From positions 1,039,234 through 1,103,233 of the forward strand of contig KB445799.1 of the NCBI GenBank assembly GCA_000320605.2: 64,000 nucleotides of DNA, written 5' to 3'. Each line of letters starts with the position of its first letter. Positions within the stretch are counted from its first letter, which is position 1. This DNA is from Gelatoporia subvermispora B. Taxonomy: Eukaryota > Basidiomycota > Agaricomycetes > Polyporales > Gelatoporiaceae. Below the pieces are notes generated by a model. That model saw only the letters and a list, made by a program, of their open reading frames with translations, was not told where the DNA came from and did no database searches. A program made the translations under genes and the position numbers. Shown here piece by piece: positions 20,730 through 32,663 of the stretch.

Positions 20730-22915
20730 ATGATCTATGGGACGCAGACCTTTGCCTGGGCAATACTCACTCTTGCTGTGTGTGTCGTGCTCAGATGGTG
20801 TGCACATATGGCAGCTGTGAGAAAGCGCCGTTATCCACCGGGTCCGCCTTCAATGCCACTAATCGGCAACATTATGAACATTGGAATCCCAAGAGCATGG
20901 ATCAAGTTCACGGAGTACAAGGAGAAATACGGTGCGTAACTAGTCCGCCACATTGGGGTGATTGATCTCAACGTGATCGGTTCCCTTCGGAAGGTGATCT
21001 TGTCTATTTCCGGGGCCTCGGGAAGAGCGTGTTGGTGATTAACTCACTGAAGGCAATGACGGACCTGCTTGAGAAACGCGCAAATATCTACTCAGGAAGG
21101 CCTCATCTCGTATTCGGTCACGAGCTAATGGGATTGGACAGAGTGCGTCGTAGGTACTTCTGTCACTTGATCCTGGCTAAACTTTTGAAGATATTCGCTG
21201 TTCGCGACTACGGAGAAATCTGGCGCGCAGAAAGAAAATTGGCCCATATCGTGCTATCACCATCTGCCGTCAAAGCCTACGATTGCGTCTTGGAGGAAAT
21301 GGCAGTCCGATATGCATTCGATTTAGTGAAGAGTCCTGAAGACTTCTACGCCAAGCTACATCTGTTCGTAGGCCGAGGATTATCCCTCTGCTCCTCTGAC
21401 AACAGTGTACAGGGCTACGGGCAGGGTGCTCCTCGCTGTAACGTACGGAATATGTCCTGAGCATGCCAACGACGAGGTGAGGCTGTTAGTGATTGCGTCT
21501 AATTCTTTAAAACTAAAGCTCGTCCAGATCCTGGTATTGGCTGAGGAGATGAACTGGACTGGTCAGAAGGCAGCAATACCCGGCTCGTACATGTGTGATA
21601 CCCTCCCTTTTTGTAATGCTTTTTTCCAGCCGTCTTTCTAGTTACCTGACAACCTACACTAGTGAAATATGCACCATCGTGGGTAACATTCCAGAAAGAG
21701 GCAAAGTACGCTAGGGATGCACTCACAAATATGATGAACATACCATTCGACCACGTCAAGCGTAACATGGTATGATGAAACTAATTTGAATCCGTGGCGT
21801 GACGTGCTCAGTACCATTTGCTCTAGAAAATGGGCATTGCGTCCCCTTCTCTTGTACATCAATTACTGGAGGACCCGCCTGAGAATGTGGACAATCTGGA
21901 GGACAGGATCAAAGGAGCCGCAGGTGCAATGTACGGAGGTATGTATGGACACTCCCCAATCGCCGTCTGATATACGTCGCTCATTTTATCACAGCCGGAA
22001 CAGATACTGTAAGACTTTCTTAAGTGGATGAAGAGCCGTTTTAACCGATCGCAGACTTATTCAACTCTACTGGTGTTCATTCTGGCTATGGCACAGAACC
22101 CTGAAGTACATCGCTGGGCCCAAGCAGAAGTCGATCACGTTGTTGGTCAGGACCGGATGCCCTCTGTCGACGATATACCAAACCTTCCATATATCGACGC
22201 CATCGTCAAAGAGACGATGAGATGGCACCCTAGTCTGCCCCTAGGTAGCTCGTATGCCAGATTACTCCGCTACGCTGACGTAAACTCGATTCCATACAGG
22301 AGTCTCTCATGCCGTTTCGGAAGATGACGAATATGAAGGTTACTTCATACCGAAGGGGACCGCTGTCTTAGCAAATGTCTGGTGCGTGACTCAGCTCCTG
22401 GATGTACTACACGAAGAAACCCAAAGTCTAGCTGCCGTTGTTAGGTCTATCGCATTTGAACCAAATGACAAGTACGATCCCCACATGTTTATTCCCGAAA
22501 GATTCCTAGACCCTTCGCGACCTGTGATTGATCTATCTGCTTGGGCATTCGGCTTTGGCCGTCGGTATGCGCTATCCGCTTGCTTTCAACGGCTGCCAGA
22601 TGTTGACCAGCCATTTACATGACTTACAGGATATGCCCCGGGAAATTCCTTGCACGCAATTCAATCTTTGTCTTCGTTACAACGCTTCTCTGGGCGTTTG
22701 ATATCTCTCCGTCGTCAGCAGGGAGGACAGACATGCACTTCACGGAGTTTCTTGTCAGGCGCGTTTCTCGCCCTTGTACATGTTGCATCTGATGCAAATT
22801 TCTAATGCGTTGTTATTCCTACAGTTTCTTGAAGCCGTTCGACTGTTCGATTGTACCTCGCTCTGAATCAAAGGTGAGCGCAATCGGGGCCCGTGCGGCA
22901 GCAGCTACGATGTAG
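20730..22915 (+). CDS. Cytochrome P450 (P450-C)
   Basis: The start at 20730 gives a signal anchor (FAWAILTLAVCVVLRWC), the hinge RRYPPGPPSMPLIGN, then [75 protein letters not shown], the I-helix AGTDT, the K-helix [38 protein letters not shown] and the heme loop FGFGRR-ICPGKFLARN, ending PFDCSIVPRSESK and a stop at 22915. All exons align with P450-D and can be joined with standard GT-AG introns, so I consider it intact. It is an ER-bound monooxygenase with unknown substrate, in the same subfamily as B, D and E. Confidence 0.88.
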
Positions 22916-23639
22916 TACACGGAAGCAGTCTGCTGGAGGACGAGGAATGTATATCGAATCTATTTCGACACGGACATCTTCCATTTTGATACGGAATCAG
23001 AACTTCTCTATTGGCCGATATCGCAGCTATGCTTCCTGATTCAATTGGTATTCGATAAAACTACATGAATGTGTTGTGAGAAATTTCGCCGAGAATGTTA
23101 GGAGTATTGCCAGCTCTCAGATTTTCACATTCGTGACTACACTTCGCTGCACCGGATGACGAGTGTGATACCGCAAATCTTATCCATTCCATATGGACGC
23201 CTTTGGTTCGAGTTAGGAGTCAAATGCTTGTCCGGTAGACTATCAGCACTTACGTTCTCGAGGGCTCGCACTGATGTACGTACTACGAGAGATCTTGCAG
23301 GAGGTGCCAGGGGTGTTAGCTGTTATCAGGAGCTCGATCATGTAGCAGCCGTAGGTACCTTCGCCGCAACGCGACTTACAGCGCTAGTTCACAACTGTCG
23401 GAAACAGCAACGAGTGGCAAGGTCAACATCGCAGTAGGTCAGCGTTGATGACGGAGAGCAGTGTAGTAGTCTCACAAAGTGCTTGTTTCGTCACGCGGAC
23501 GCTGCCTCGCTATCCTAAAGGATTATATCGTCCGAGAGTTCTCGGACTCATCCATAGAAGCAACTTCTTCGGTGGTGAAATGGTCTGAGATCGTGAATAG
23601 AGCATACGTGGAAGCAGCGTGACCAAAATGTGTCATCCT
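22916..23639. other. Intergenic downstream of P450-C
   Basis: No domain or exon recognised. The short frame at 23156-23437 has no support. Confidence 0.4.
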
Positions 23640-24240
23640 GGGTAAAGGTGGTGAAGGACTGTTGACGGCGCGCGCGCTAACGCGGCAGGCGAGGGCGCAG
23701 ACCTTGCTGTCGTCGTGAAGACATCGGATTACTTGGCTACCGCGATGCTCGCGTCATACGCACGCGCAAAAAGAAAAAACTCATATGTGGAGTGGTCTGC
23801 ACGGCCTTGTGAGGTTGGACGCGTGGATAGAGACCACGTATAGGTTAGCTGTGAAGACAACAGCCGGATGCCATGGCAGACAGAGCCCAACGCTACCGCT
23901 GCGACAAATTATGCCAAATTGCCGCCCCAATGCCAGTCACCTATGTCCCAAACCCTTTGCCTGGGCATTCTATGTCACTGAGGACAAGGCCTCCGCGATG
24001 CACATTGCGAGCGGCGCAGCGCAATTTCACACTGCCGCCGGCCATCTCATCGACTGCTTCACCTTCGTCCGCAGGCCATCCACCTCGATCTGCGCCATCT
24101 ACAAGAGCCAACGTCGCACCGCTGAGCTCGTCGACGTCGCGGGAATACCAACAAGGCAGACACTCCTGAACATGAGCCTCGATCAGGTCGCGCTTGTGGG
24201 TATGCTCGTGCGTGGAACAGCTGCGGTAGTACACTAGAGG
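23640..24240 (+). pseudogene. Decayed copy of the Gfo/Idh/MocA oxidoreductase
   Basis: The reading is clearly related to the gene at 18536-19777: DLAVVVKTSDYLATAML and SYVEWS (compare DVVVVSVKAPDHFAAAM and YVEWP), then CHGRQSPTL, PFAWAFYVTEDKASAMHIAS, AAGHLIDCFTFVRRPS and DQVALVGMLVRGTAAVVH. The Rossmann start is missing and frames shift between blocks. The frame then ends at TAG exactly where the intact gene has tryptophan (LHWRGG), consistent with a TGG to TAG change. It lies on the plus strand, opposite to the intact gene, and precedes P450-D as the intact gene precedes P450-B. Confidence 0.85.
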
Positions 24241-24855
24241 GGAGACTCTGGAAAATTACTGAAGGACGTAGGCGCGGTTTGCGGGCAGCGAGAAGCGGTC
24301 GTATGCGACAATTGACGATGAAGTGAGGATACGAATGCTGTTGTACGCAAACTCAAAGATGCACGAAGGATGGCAGAAGTATTGACTTGACGAGAGCCTG
24401 CAGAAGTCGTCACTCTGCTTTGGGTCTATTCACATGGTGTAGTCAGGAGAGACGGGGCTGCACGATACATCGCCAGCATCCACACGCCGTCTTGGGAAAT
24501 GAGTTCAGGCAGCTTGTTGGTCACTGATCATTTGTTGGTTTCATCGAGTTTAAACTCGTTTACACAAGTCTAATCGACGTTAGCGCTCACTCCGAGTGAG
24601 CACGCCTCCGCGCGCCAAGTGGCGCCGTCGAGCGTACCTTCCGCGGGTACCCTTTTCTCAACGCTCTCCGTCGAGTGAAAGTACTGCGCACCCCGCGCCC
24701 TGCAGCGCCGCGCTCCTGTCGAAGTAGGCCCAGACCCTCACGACAATTTTTTTGGACGAAACAAGGCGCACGACACGTGCCATTGCCTTATTCGGTATTC
24801 CGCACAAATGTCAGCCGCACCACTTATAGCGGGCACGATGGCGGTCGAACCGTAG

Positions 24856-24971
24856 CGTTTTCTCTGCTTCGGTCGCCAACGTTGCCCGCTAGGTGCGTCT
24901 CCCTGTTGCCTTTCGTTTTTTCTGCTTCGGTTGCCAATGTTGTCCGGTAGATTTGCGTTACCCGCCTTTCC
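24856..24971 (+). repeat. Tandem repeat, two copies of about 58 bp
   Basis: Both units begin CGTTTT..TCTGCTTCGGT and continue with GCCAA.GTTG.CCG; the right half is less alike. The units start at 24856 and 24914. Confidence 0.65.
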
Positions 24972-25020
24972 CTCCCTTGTACATTACGATTGGTAGCTAG
25001 CCATCGCACAATGAATTTCG

Positions 25021-25050
25021 GGCTCCGCCGAGCGCTGAGCTGGCGGAGCC
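25021..25050. repeat. Short hairpin
   Basis: GGCTCCGCC at 25021-25029 is complementary to GGCGGAGCC at 25042-25050 with a 12-nt loop. No following T-run or gene end indicates a function. Confidence 0.5.
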
Positions 25051-26275
25051 GCGTCCATCTAACATACCGTTGGATGACGAGGCCCTCGCCCCGACCGTCC
25101 AAGTTCACCCCAAAGTCGAACGCGTTTCCTCGAAGCCGCCGAGGAGATTAGAGTCATTGACATCGAGGAAGGAGGAGGACAAGTCGCGTCGACCGTTTTG
25201 CCGCTGCGGCGCGTCTAGGCTCGCCACGTCCACCTTCCTTCCGCACCCATTCTCGAGATTGCCCCTAATCCTCTAGGTCGACAATAAATTTGTAGATCGC
25301 GCTCAGCATTTTGAGCCTCTCTTGGACGTGCATGGGTAACATTGTTCAACAGGACTCCTACTTGCTGGCCTGCGCTCTGCGGTGCGCCCACATGTCCACA
25401 TCGTGTACGAGTATCCTGGATCAGTTGCACGAGGCTCTCTCAACTGGCATGTGAGAGTCTATATATGTCTCATTCACTACTATGTGAGTCAGACTGGACA
25501 TTGCAATGTCTATGGATGTACTGCGCAATGAACCCCTCCGGGTTGGGCGCATCAGATGTACATCCCCTCCCTCTTGACGCGACGACTAGGTCATCGGACG
25601 TAAGGTGGTCCCTGTGCAGAACTTTGTTTACACCTCCGGAAGACATTCCCTTCGAAGTTACATCAGCTGGCAGAAGAGGCATAGCTCGTCAGCGAGACGT
25701 CGCAGTGGCGTGTCCAATTGTCATCCGTGCCTCGAGGCACCTGCAAGATAGCCCTCGCCCTTGGCCCAGAAGCTCCTCTGGAGGATTGGTCTTGGAGCTC
25801 GCAGGTTTCGTCATCATGGGCGCACATCTGGGCATAGACTGCGCTTTGCACCAATCAGGTCGCTCTATCAAGTCGAATTGCGCAAGTGCTCGTGCTAGCA
25901 GACACGCAAAATGGAAGACGAAAGGTTCGACCACTCAGTATACCATCGCACCGGATCACTAAGAAGCTAGCTTTGCCTTCCTTGGACAAGATCGATTCTA
26001 GAATCATCGTACGTCAAACGGGTGGAACCCAACAACCCAGAATTGCATCGTTACCGTTCAAGCCGGCTCCTCTCTATCCCAAGTTCACCATACCCGGGGC
26101 GATTCTAGCCGGAACTGAATGGAGCCCTCGTTATCACAAGGTTGCCTTGGAGGTACGCGGGTCAGCAGACGGGGTCTATCACAATCTGCCTCTGCGACCC
26201 GTCGGACACTCGAATTACGCACATATCCAAACGCTCTACTACACTCGTCATCGCTTCCGCTGCTTCCTCAACACC

Positions 26276-28460
26276 ATGGTTCTTGGACAGACGGAGACTC
26301 TTGCTCTAGCGATATTCACTATTACTGTGTGTGTGGCGCTGGGATGGTGTGCACAAATAACAGCTGTAAGAAAACGCCGATACCCACCAGGTCCACCTTC
26401 CAAACCGCTGATCGGGAATATCATGAGCATCGGAGTGCCGAGCGCGTGGATCATGTTCACAGAGTACAAAGGGAAATATGGTGCGTAGTCACTGGGACAT
26501 TGGTGTGATTGATTTCTGACCATTTTCGATCGAAAGGGGATCTTGTCTATTTTCAGGGTCTGGGGAAGAGCGTGTTGGTGATTAACTCGCTGAAGGCAAT
26601 GACGGACCTACTTGAGAAGCGCGCGAACATTTACTCAGGAAGACCCCATCTCGTGTTCGCTCATGAGCTGATGGGATTGGATCGAGTGCGTCGTGGGCAT
26701 CTCTGCCCGATAAATTAACTGAGCTGGGTTTCAGATCTTCGGCCTGCGCGATTACGGAGAAATCTGGCGTGTAGAGCGCAAACTTGCCCATATCGTGCTG
26801 TCGCCTGCTGCCGTCGATACCTACGACCACGTTTTGGAAGATATCGCAATTCGGTATGCATACGATCTAGTGAAAACACCCGAAGATTTCTACGCGAAGC
26901 TTCGTCTGTGCGTGAGGCAAGAGTGCTTCTTTTCTGTATCTAATAAGGCTACACAGAGCCACAGGCAGAATTCTCCTCGCTATAACGTATGGAATATGCC
27001 CTGAACATGAGGACGACGAGGTGAGATTGGGGACAACTGTATATATGTGATGATAGCCTAACCCCGCTCAGATCCTAGTGCTGGCCGAGGAGGCAAATCA
27101 GACTGCTCAAAAGGCAGCGATACCCGGCTCGTACTTGTGTGACACCCTACCTTTCTGTATTGTGCATTACCAGCCACCTTGTGACCCGTCTGACAGTATA
27201 TACTAGTGAAGTATGCGCCGTCATGGGTCAAGTTCAAGCAAGAGGCGCAGTACGGTTGGGATGCACTCACAAACATGATGAACATACCATTCGACCGCGT
27301 TAAGCGCGACATGGTAAGATGAAGCGACTCCTAAACGTGCGGCATGTACTCAGCATCTGCTATAGGAAATGGACATTGCACCCCCTTCTCTTGTGCAAAA
27401 ACTGCTGGAAGATCCGTCGGGGAACGTGGAGAATCTAGAGGACAGAATCAAAGGCGCCGCAGGGGGGATGTACATAGGTATGCAGCTCCGATCCCCAATC
27501 TCCGTTTGATACACGTCGCTAATCTTATTGAAGCCGGAACGGATACTGTAAGAGTTTGTCAAGGGTGATGACTCGTTCTGACGGATCACAGACTTACTCA
27601 ACTCTACTGGTATTCATTCTGGCCATGGCTGAGAACCCTGAAGTACATCGCCGCGCCCAAGCAGAAGTCGATCACGTTGTTGGCCAGGACCGGATGCCCT
27701 CTATCGGCGATATACCAAATCTTCCATATATCGATGCTGTTGTCAAAGAGGCAATGCGATGGCACCCTAGCCTGCCTCTAGGTAGCTCAAACATTCAAGT
27801 GACTCTGGGTTGCGATGACGGACACTCACTTCCCTTACATACAGGAGCCGCTCATACCGTTTCGGAAGACGACGAATATGAAGGTTACTTCATCCCGAAA
27901 GGCACAGCTGTCCTGGCAAATGTCTGGTGCGTGGCTCAGCTTCCGGGATTACTACGAGAAGACCCAAGTCTGATTACTGATATTAGGTCAATTGCATTTG
28001 AGCCAAATGAGAAGTACGATCCCCAGAAATTTATCCCCGAAAGATTCCTAGACCCTCTGCAACCTGTGGTTGATCCATCTGCTTGGGCATTCGGCTTTGG
28101 CCGTCGGTATGCACTATTCGATTGGGTTCAACGGCTCCTAGACATTGACCATCCCCTTGCCTCCTTGATAGGATATGCCCTGGGAAATTTCTTGCACGGA
28201 ACTCAATTTTCGCGCTTGTTACAACACTTCTCTGGGCGTTCGATATCTCTCCGTCTCCGACAGGAAGCATGGACATGCGCTTCACGGAGTTTCTTGTCAG
28301 GTGCGTTTCTCGCCCTCGTACATGTGTATACATGGAGTACGAGATCCTGACGCGTTGTTGTTCTCACAGTGTCTTGAAGCCATTCGACTGTTCAATTATA
28401 CCTCGCTCTGAGTCAAAGGCGAACGCAATTGCAGCCCGTGCGATAGCAGCTACGACGTAG
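26276..28460 (+). CDS. Cytochrome P450 (P450-D)
   Basis: The start at 26276 gives the anchor (LALAIFTITVCVALGWC), the hinge [90 protein letters not shown], the I-helix AGTDT, the K-helix EAMRWHPSLPLG (alanine replaces the usual threonine; the ExxR pair is kept), YFIPKGTAVLANVW, FIPERFLDPLQP and FGFGRR-ICPGKFLARN, ending PFDCSIIPRSESK and a stop at 28460. Exon positions match P450-C throughout, so the gene appears intact. B, C, D and E form one subfamily, and D is closest to C. Expected role: ER monooxygenase, substrate unknown. Confidence 0.88.
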
Positions 28461-29140
28461 TCATGCGCAGGCACCCTCCTGGGGAGGAATCAAATGGTAT
28501 TGCGAATGCCGATACGGGCGTCTTGGGTTATGTTGCGGAACAATTGTCTTACCACACAATTATGCTTCCTGAGATAATATGATGTGTACCGAGTTTACAT
28601 GGGTATGTTGCAAGACGCTATGCTCGAGGAGTCAGGAGGGCTAGACGAAAGTGCTCGGTGTGCGAGTTAATGCCGCCCGCAGGGGGCCAGTCCCCGGAAA
28701 TCAGAAACCTCAACTGTGGTATCCGTGCCGGTGTAACACGTTCTTCACATGGCCCGAAAGGCGTGCTTTCTGGATTCACGAAAGATGCAACATGGAAGGC
28801 TTGAACACTCGGCACAATGTCGCACATCAGAGCTTCCCTGGCATCAGGTCGGCCACAGATGTCGACTGGACTGGTTCCGCCTTGCTAATTTTGTTCTTTG
28901 GGGCTATAATAGTACATATACCTACGTCAATGCGGCCCCACGTTACAATGGCGTGAATCTGCGCGGCGCTCTCGGCCACGAGCCCATCGCACTTGGAACA
29001 ATCTGTCCAGGAAAAAGGAGCTTCCATGAACGAATATAGAGTTCGTCGGTACAGGTGCTCAGCCGATGAGTATATCATGGACTACCCCGGTTGCTGTTGG
29101 AAGTGCTCATATCTCCAAACCCCTACTATCTGTACCCATC
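28461..29140. other. Intergenic between P450-D and P450-E
   Basis: No gene recognised. A TATAATA-like patch lies near 28905. Confidence 0.4.
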
Positions 29141-30342
29141 ATGATCTTTGAGCAGACACAGCATTTCCCGTTGGCAATACTCACCCTTGTGGCGGCTTTT
29201 GCTCTAGCGTGGTATACGCGTATAGCAATGACGAAGAAATCCTATTATGCTCCAGGGCCACCGTCGTGGCCTCTAGTCGGTAATATCATGGACGTCGGAA
29301 CGCCAAGCGCATGGGTCAAGTTCACAGAACACAAAGAGACTTTATGGTATGTACTGACTCGATTATGAGATTCTGGTTGGTTCGGGGTCAAGCTGAGCTC
29401 GTTTGATAGGTGATCTGGTATACTTTCGAGGTCTGGGCAAGAGTATCTTAGTGGTGAACTCTCTGAAAGCAATGATGGATCTATTGGAGAAACGGGCGAA
29501 TAACAATTCAGGGAAACCCCACTCAGTGTTTGCGCATGAGCTGATGAGACTCGTACAGCGCCGTGATCAAGAAGAAATCGATCAGGTTGTTGGTCAAGAC
29601 AGGATACCCTGCATGAATGATATCTCGAACCTTCCATATATCGACGCTGTCATCAAAGAAACGATGCGATGGCACGCAAGTCTACCTCCAGGTACTTGAC
29701 ATCGGACAAACCACTTGACGGCCCTGACACAATATAGGACTCGCCCATTCTAGCTCCGAAGACGACGAGTATGACGGCTATCTGATTCCGAAGGGAACAG
29801 TCGTCATCCCGAATGTCTGGTGCGTAAGAACTCTTCCTTCTGTACAGGTCTGACTGAATGTCAAACTCCACTGTTGATATTAGGTCGATTGCCTTTGAGC
29901 CGAACGAGACGTACGATCCGCAAGAACTCAACCCCGAGAGGTGGCTACATCCTTCTGAAAATGCTATTGATCGATCCGGTTGGGCATTTGGCTTTGGGCG
30001 TCGGTATGCGGCATTCGTACTGTACTTCGAGCGCAGCGCATCATGCTAAAACGCTCACTCATTTCTTCCATACGTACAGGATATGCCCTGGTAGATAAGT
30101 CGCGCAGAACTCGGTTTTCGTGTTCGTGACAATATTTCTCTGGACATTCGACATCTCTGATGTGCGCTTCACGGAGTTCCTTGTGAGGTACGTTTCTCAC
30201 CCTCGACATTCCACATTTGCTAAGATTTTTCGACGGATTGTGTACTCACAGTCTGTTGAAGCTCTTTGAATGTTCAATTGTGCCCCGTTCTGCATCGAAG
30301 GCGAGTGCGGTCGTGCAGCGTGCAGCGACAGCCACGATGTAG
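29141..30342 (+). pseudogene. Cytochrome P450 (P450-E), internally deleted and frameshifted
   Basis: Recognisable parts are the anchor (FPLAILTLVAAFALAWY), PGPPSWPLVGNIM, GDLVYFRGLGKSILVVNSLK and FAHELMRL, then directly [57 protein letters not shown] and FGFGRR-ICPGR, with a C-terminus PRSASKASAV ending at 30342. The exons coding for the C- to I-helices (roughly 200 residues in P450-C/D) are missing: exon 2 is fused to the exon before the K-helix near 29549-29556. Exon 1 has an extra base before its donor (AGACTTTATG against the expected GAAATATG), and TAA at 30096-30098 follows ICPGR directly. It cannot make a functional P450. Confidence 0.88.
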
Positions 30343-30735
30343 GCGCGTGCGGTTGCTCTGGCGGGGGTGAGCGCTTGAGCATCGATGACGCGGATCAAAT
30401 GTGATCCCCCTCCTCCTCCTCCTCCTCTTCTCTGATACCATGGAAGTCTTCGGATTGATGTCTCATATACACATGCCCTGGAGTTTTCAATTCCACTTAT
30501 GTTCCCTGGTCAAGATGTTTGGATAGTTGTCTGTCTCAGGCCTGTGATTATCTTATGATGCTGCATTCAACCACACAGGCTGTTACTTTCGTCGTCGAGC
30601 CGCTGGTTGCACAGCTGCACCGACTGCATTGGTGAAAGGTAGCATCGGACCGGCGAACGTAAGGTAGCTTGGAAACCTGCTCCAATGAGCATACAAATTA
30701 GGTGTCTCAGAAATGAAGGAAGAATAAATTAGTGT
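30343..30735. other. Intergenic with short CCT microsatellite
   Basis: A (CCT)n run of about 20 bp lies at 30408-30428. P450-E and GPI8 converge here, so the interval should hold both 3' ends. No terminator motif is clear. Confidence 0.5.
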
Positions 30736-32294
30736 CTATCTCCCCCGGCTACCCACCCAGCCAACCAGTGACAGCAAGAGGATAACTGATACCCACGCCC
30801 GTGCTGTCCGATACGTTATATTACTTTGAGACTTCCCACTTGTCACATCGGCGATGAACTGAAGGGCGAACGGGTGCGCTAGTGAGGTGTCGTGACTTCC
30901 ATACTCCGCGTTCTGAGGTTCAGTGGTGTTTCCTTCAAAGAAAGGGAAGGCGTCCACTGAAGGTACAATGTGCGGTTTTTCGCTTGCGTCGTTCGTGCTC
31001 ATGGTGAATTCGAGCGGTGTGTGCGGTAACACCTCTGCTTGTGCGACGCCACCGAAGAAGTCGGTGACAAGTGCGTGGCGAATGTCTCTGTTGAAAAGGT
31101 CCGTACGCACACCAGGATGCGAGTGGATCTTGTCGACATCGTACGAGTCGAACTGCACGGAGATAGGGTCAGAGGATATGGGAACACAGTGTCACGTAAT
31201 CAAACGCACCAGGTCTTGCATGGTGGTTTGACTGGTCTTGTTGATACCCTCCATGAACTCCAGGACATAGTGCGTGTAACTGTCAATCACTGCGACTCCA
31301 ATGTCATTGTCGTTCTCATGCTGAAGGACGACACTCAGTGCTTTCCAGCAGGATGGGGCGACCGGAGACGTACTGAATAAGAATTCTCGCGGATCTGAGA
31401 CGAGCCAGTAGCAAGGACATTGGGCGAGTAGAACTTTGAATACATCGTGGTCGCTTGACATGTGTCAATCATGAAGAAGATTTCGTTGTACCTGTGTGCG
31501 CCAGATGGCCGTTCAGGGATGGTTGTAACCATTCGGCGAGTATGAGCGTACCGCTTCTTCTGCCACATCTGCTCAAACGCGTCTGCAATATCAAAAGCAC
31601 TGATCTCTTCGTTATCTTGGAACTTGAGAAACTCGTTGCCGCCATGTCCGGTCATGTAAACGAAGATGTTCGAGCGATCGTCTGTGAGCAATCGTTTGGA
31701 CCGTGGTACAGAGGGATCCATGCGACCTATGCAGTAGCAGATATGGGTGAGCACAGGAGCTCGTAACACTTGGCACACATACCTGTGAGCACTCGTAAGA
31801 AGTTCTCGACTGTAACTTCATAGCCTCGATAGTCTACCTCTATGTTGTCACCGTATAGGTCGAGGTGTCGGCCTTTATTGGAGAAGACGCAGCCAGGATA
31901 CTTGTTCCTCGAATTACATGCGGCGTCGTCGGCAAGCATCAGGATGATGTTGGAGTCGGGTATACCAAGCCTCTTTACTGTGCGATACCTGCAGGGTTCG
32001 TTAGTATGTCACTTTTGAGTGATGATTATGTGGTATACGTGCATTCCAAGTGCATTGGCCATGTGCTGTTCACGAGTCAGAGTCGAATGTCTCTTCGTGA
32101 AGTGGAGACCAAAAGCTCACCCTGTAGTTGAACCAATACCTCGACGCGCATACTAGAACAGCCCAGTTGTTCGTGTGTGCAAATCCGCCGCCATTTTGTG
32201 TCATCGGTTGGGCATTACTTGAGAGTACGTATATACAAAAGCATGATAGTAGTAGAATGACGGTCTTCAACGCGCCAAAGCGTCCGTATTGCAT
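30736..32294 (-). CDS. gpi8: GPI8-like catalytic subunit of GPI transamidase
   Basis: The start at 32294 gives a signal peptide ([18 protein letters not shown]), then the caspase-like C13 peptidase domain: [67 protein letters not shown] (catalytic His), [11 protein letters not shown] (catalytic Cys) and [15 protein letters not shown]. Later come [17 protein letters not shown] and a C-terminal membrane segment [14 protein letters not shown] before the stop. Gpi8/PIG-K cleaves the C-terminal signal of proproteins in the ER lumen and transfers them to GPI anchors within the transamidase complex. Size and topology are normal. At least one intron is uncertain near 31370-31390, where the open frame leaves the conserved sequence. 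It is a housekeeping gene set between accessory P450s. Confidence 0.92.
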
Positions 32295-32663
32295 CGGAAT
32301 GGCATGGAGGTGTAAGTGGGACCCAGCTCGCGAGTTGCATCACCCGCTGCGCCCTGGCACGTGCCTGATGCCACGCGAAGTGTGGCGCTAATATTCACGT
32401 GACCGTGTGCCTAATAAACCGTAACATTGAGACGAAAATTACAAGCCGGATCCCCCGGTCTCTGTCTGTCTCTGCTGTACCACAGAGCACGAAATGCGCA
32501 ACCTGCAGGGCTACTCAGTGGACGGAGAACAACGATATTTTCGTGATCATTGGGCATGTTCTACATGACTGATCCCAACTTCCCGAAGGGATGTTATAAC
32601 GGATTCCACGAATATAATTACAGCAAGATGAGTGCTTCATTGTTCGTTCATATATTGCCTATA
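32295..32663. promoter_or_regulatory. Upstream region of GPI8
   Basis: GC-rich, with GGCACGTGCC near 32356 and TCACGTGA near 32396 as E-box-like palindromes. P450-F ends at its right edge, transcribed toward it. Confidence 0.4.

Larger units (their letters stand above)
24241..26275. other. Intergenic, 2 kb, with small repeats
   Basis: No gene is recognised. It contains a perfect 14-bp palindrome CGAGTTTAAACTCG (24545-24558), a two-copy tandem repeat (24856-24971), a hairpin (25021-25050) and, toward the right end, the block shared with the P450-C upstream region. A frame open from 25342 to 25962 has no known domain and looks fortuitous. Confidence 0.45.

Noticed and set aside
24545..24558. 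14-bp perfect palindrome CGAGTTTAAACTCG
   Set aside because: Isolated and not near a gene start, so I assign no function.
25342..25962. 206-codon plus-strand open frame
   Set aside because: No domain or homology is evident, overlapping frames exist on the other strand, and part of the stretch is flanking DNA shared with the P450-C upstream region.
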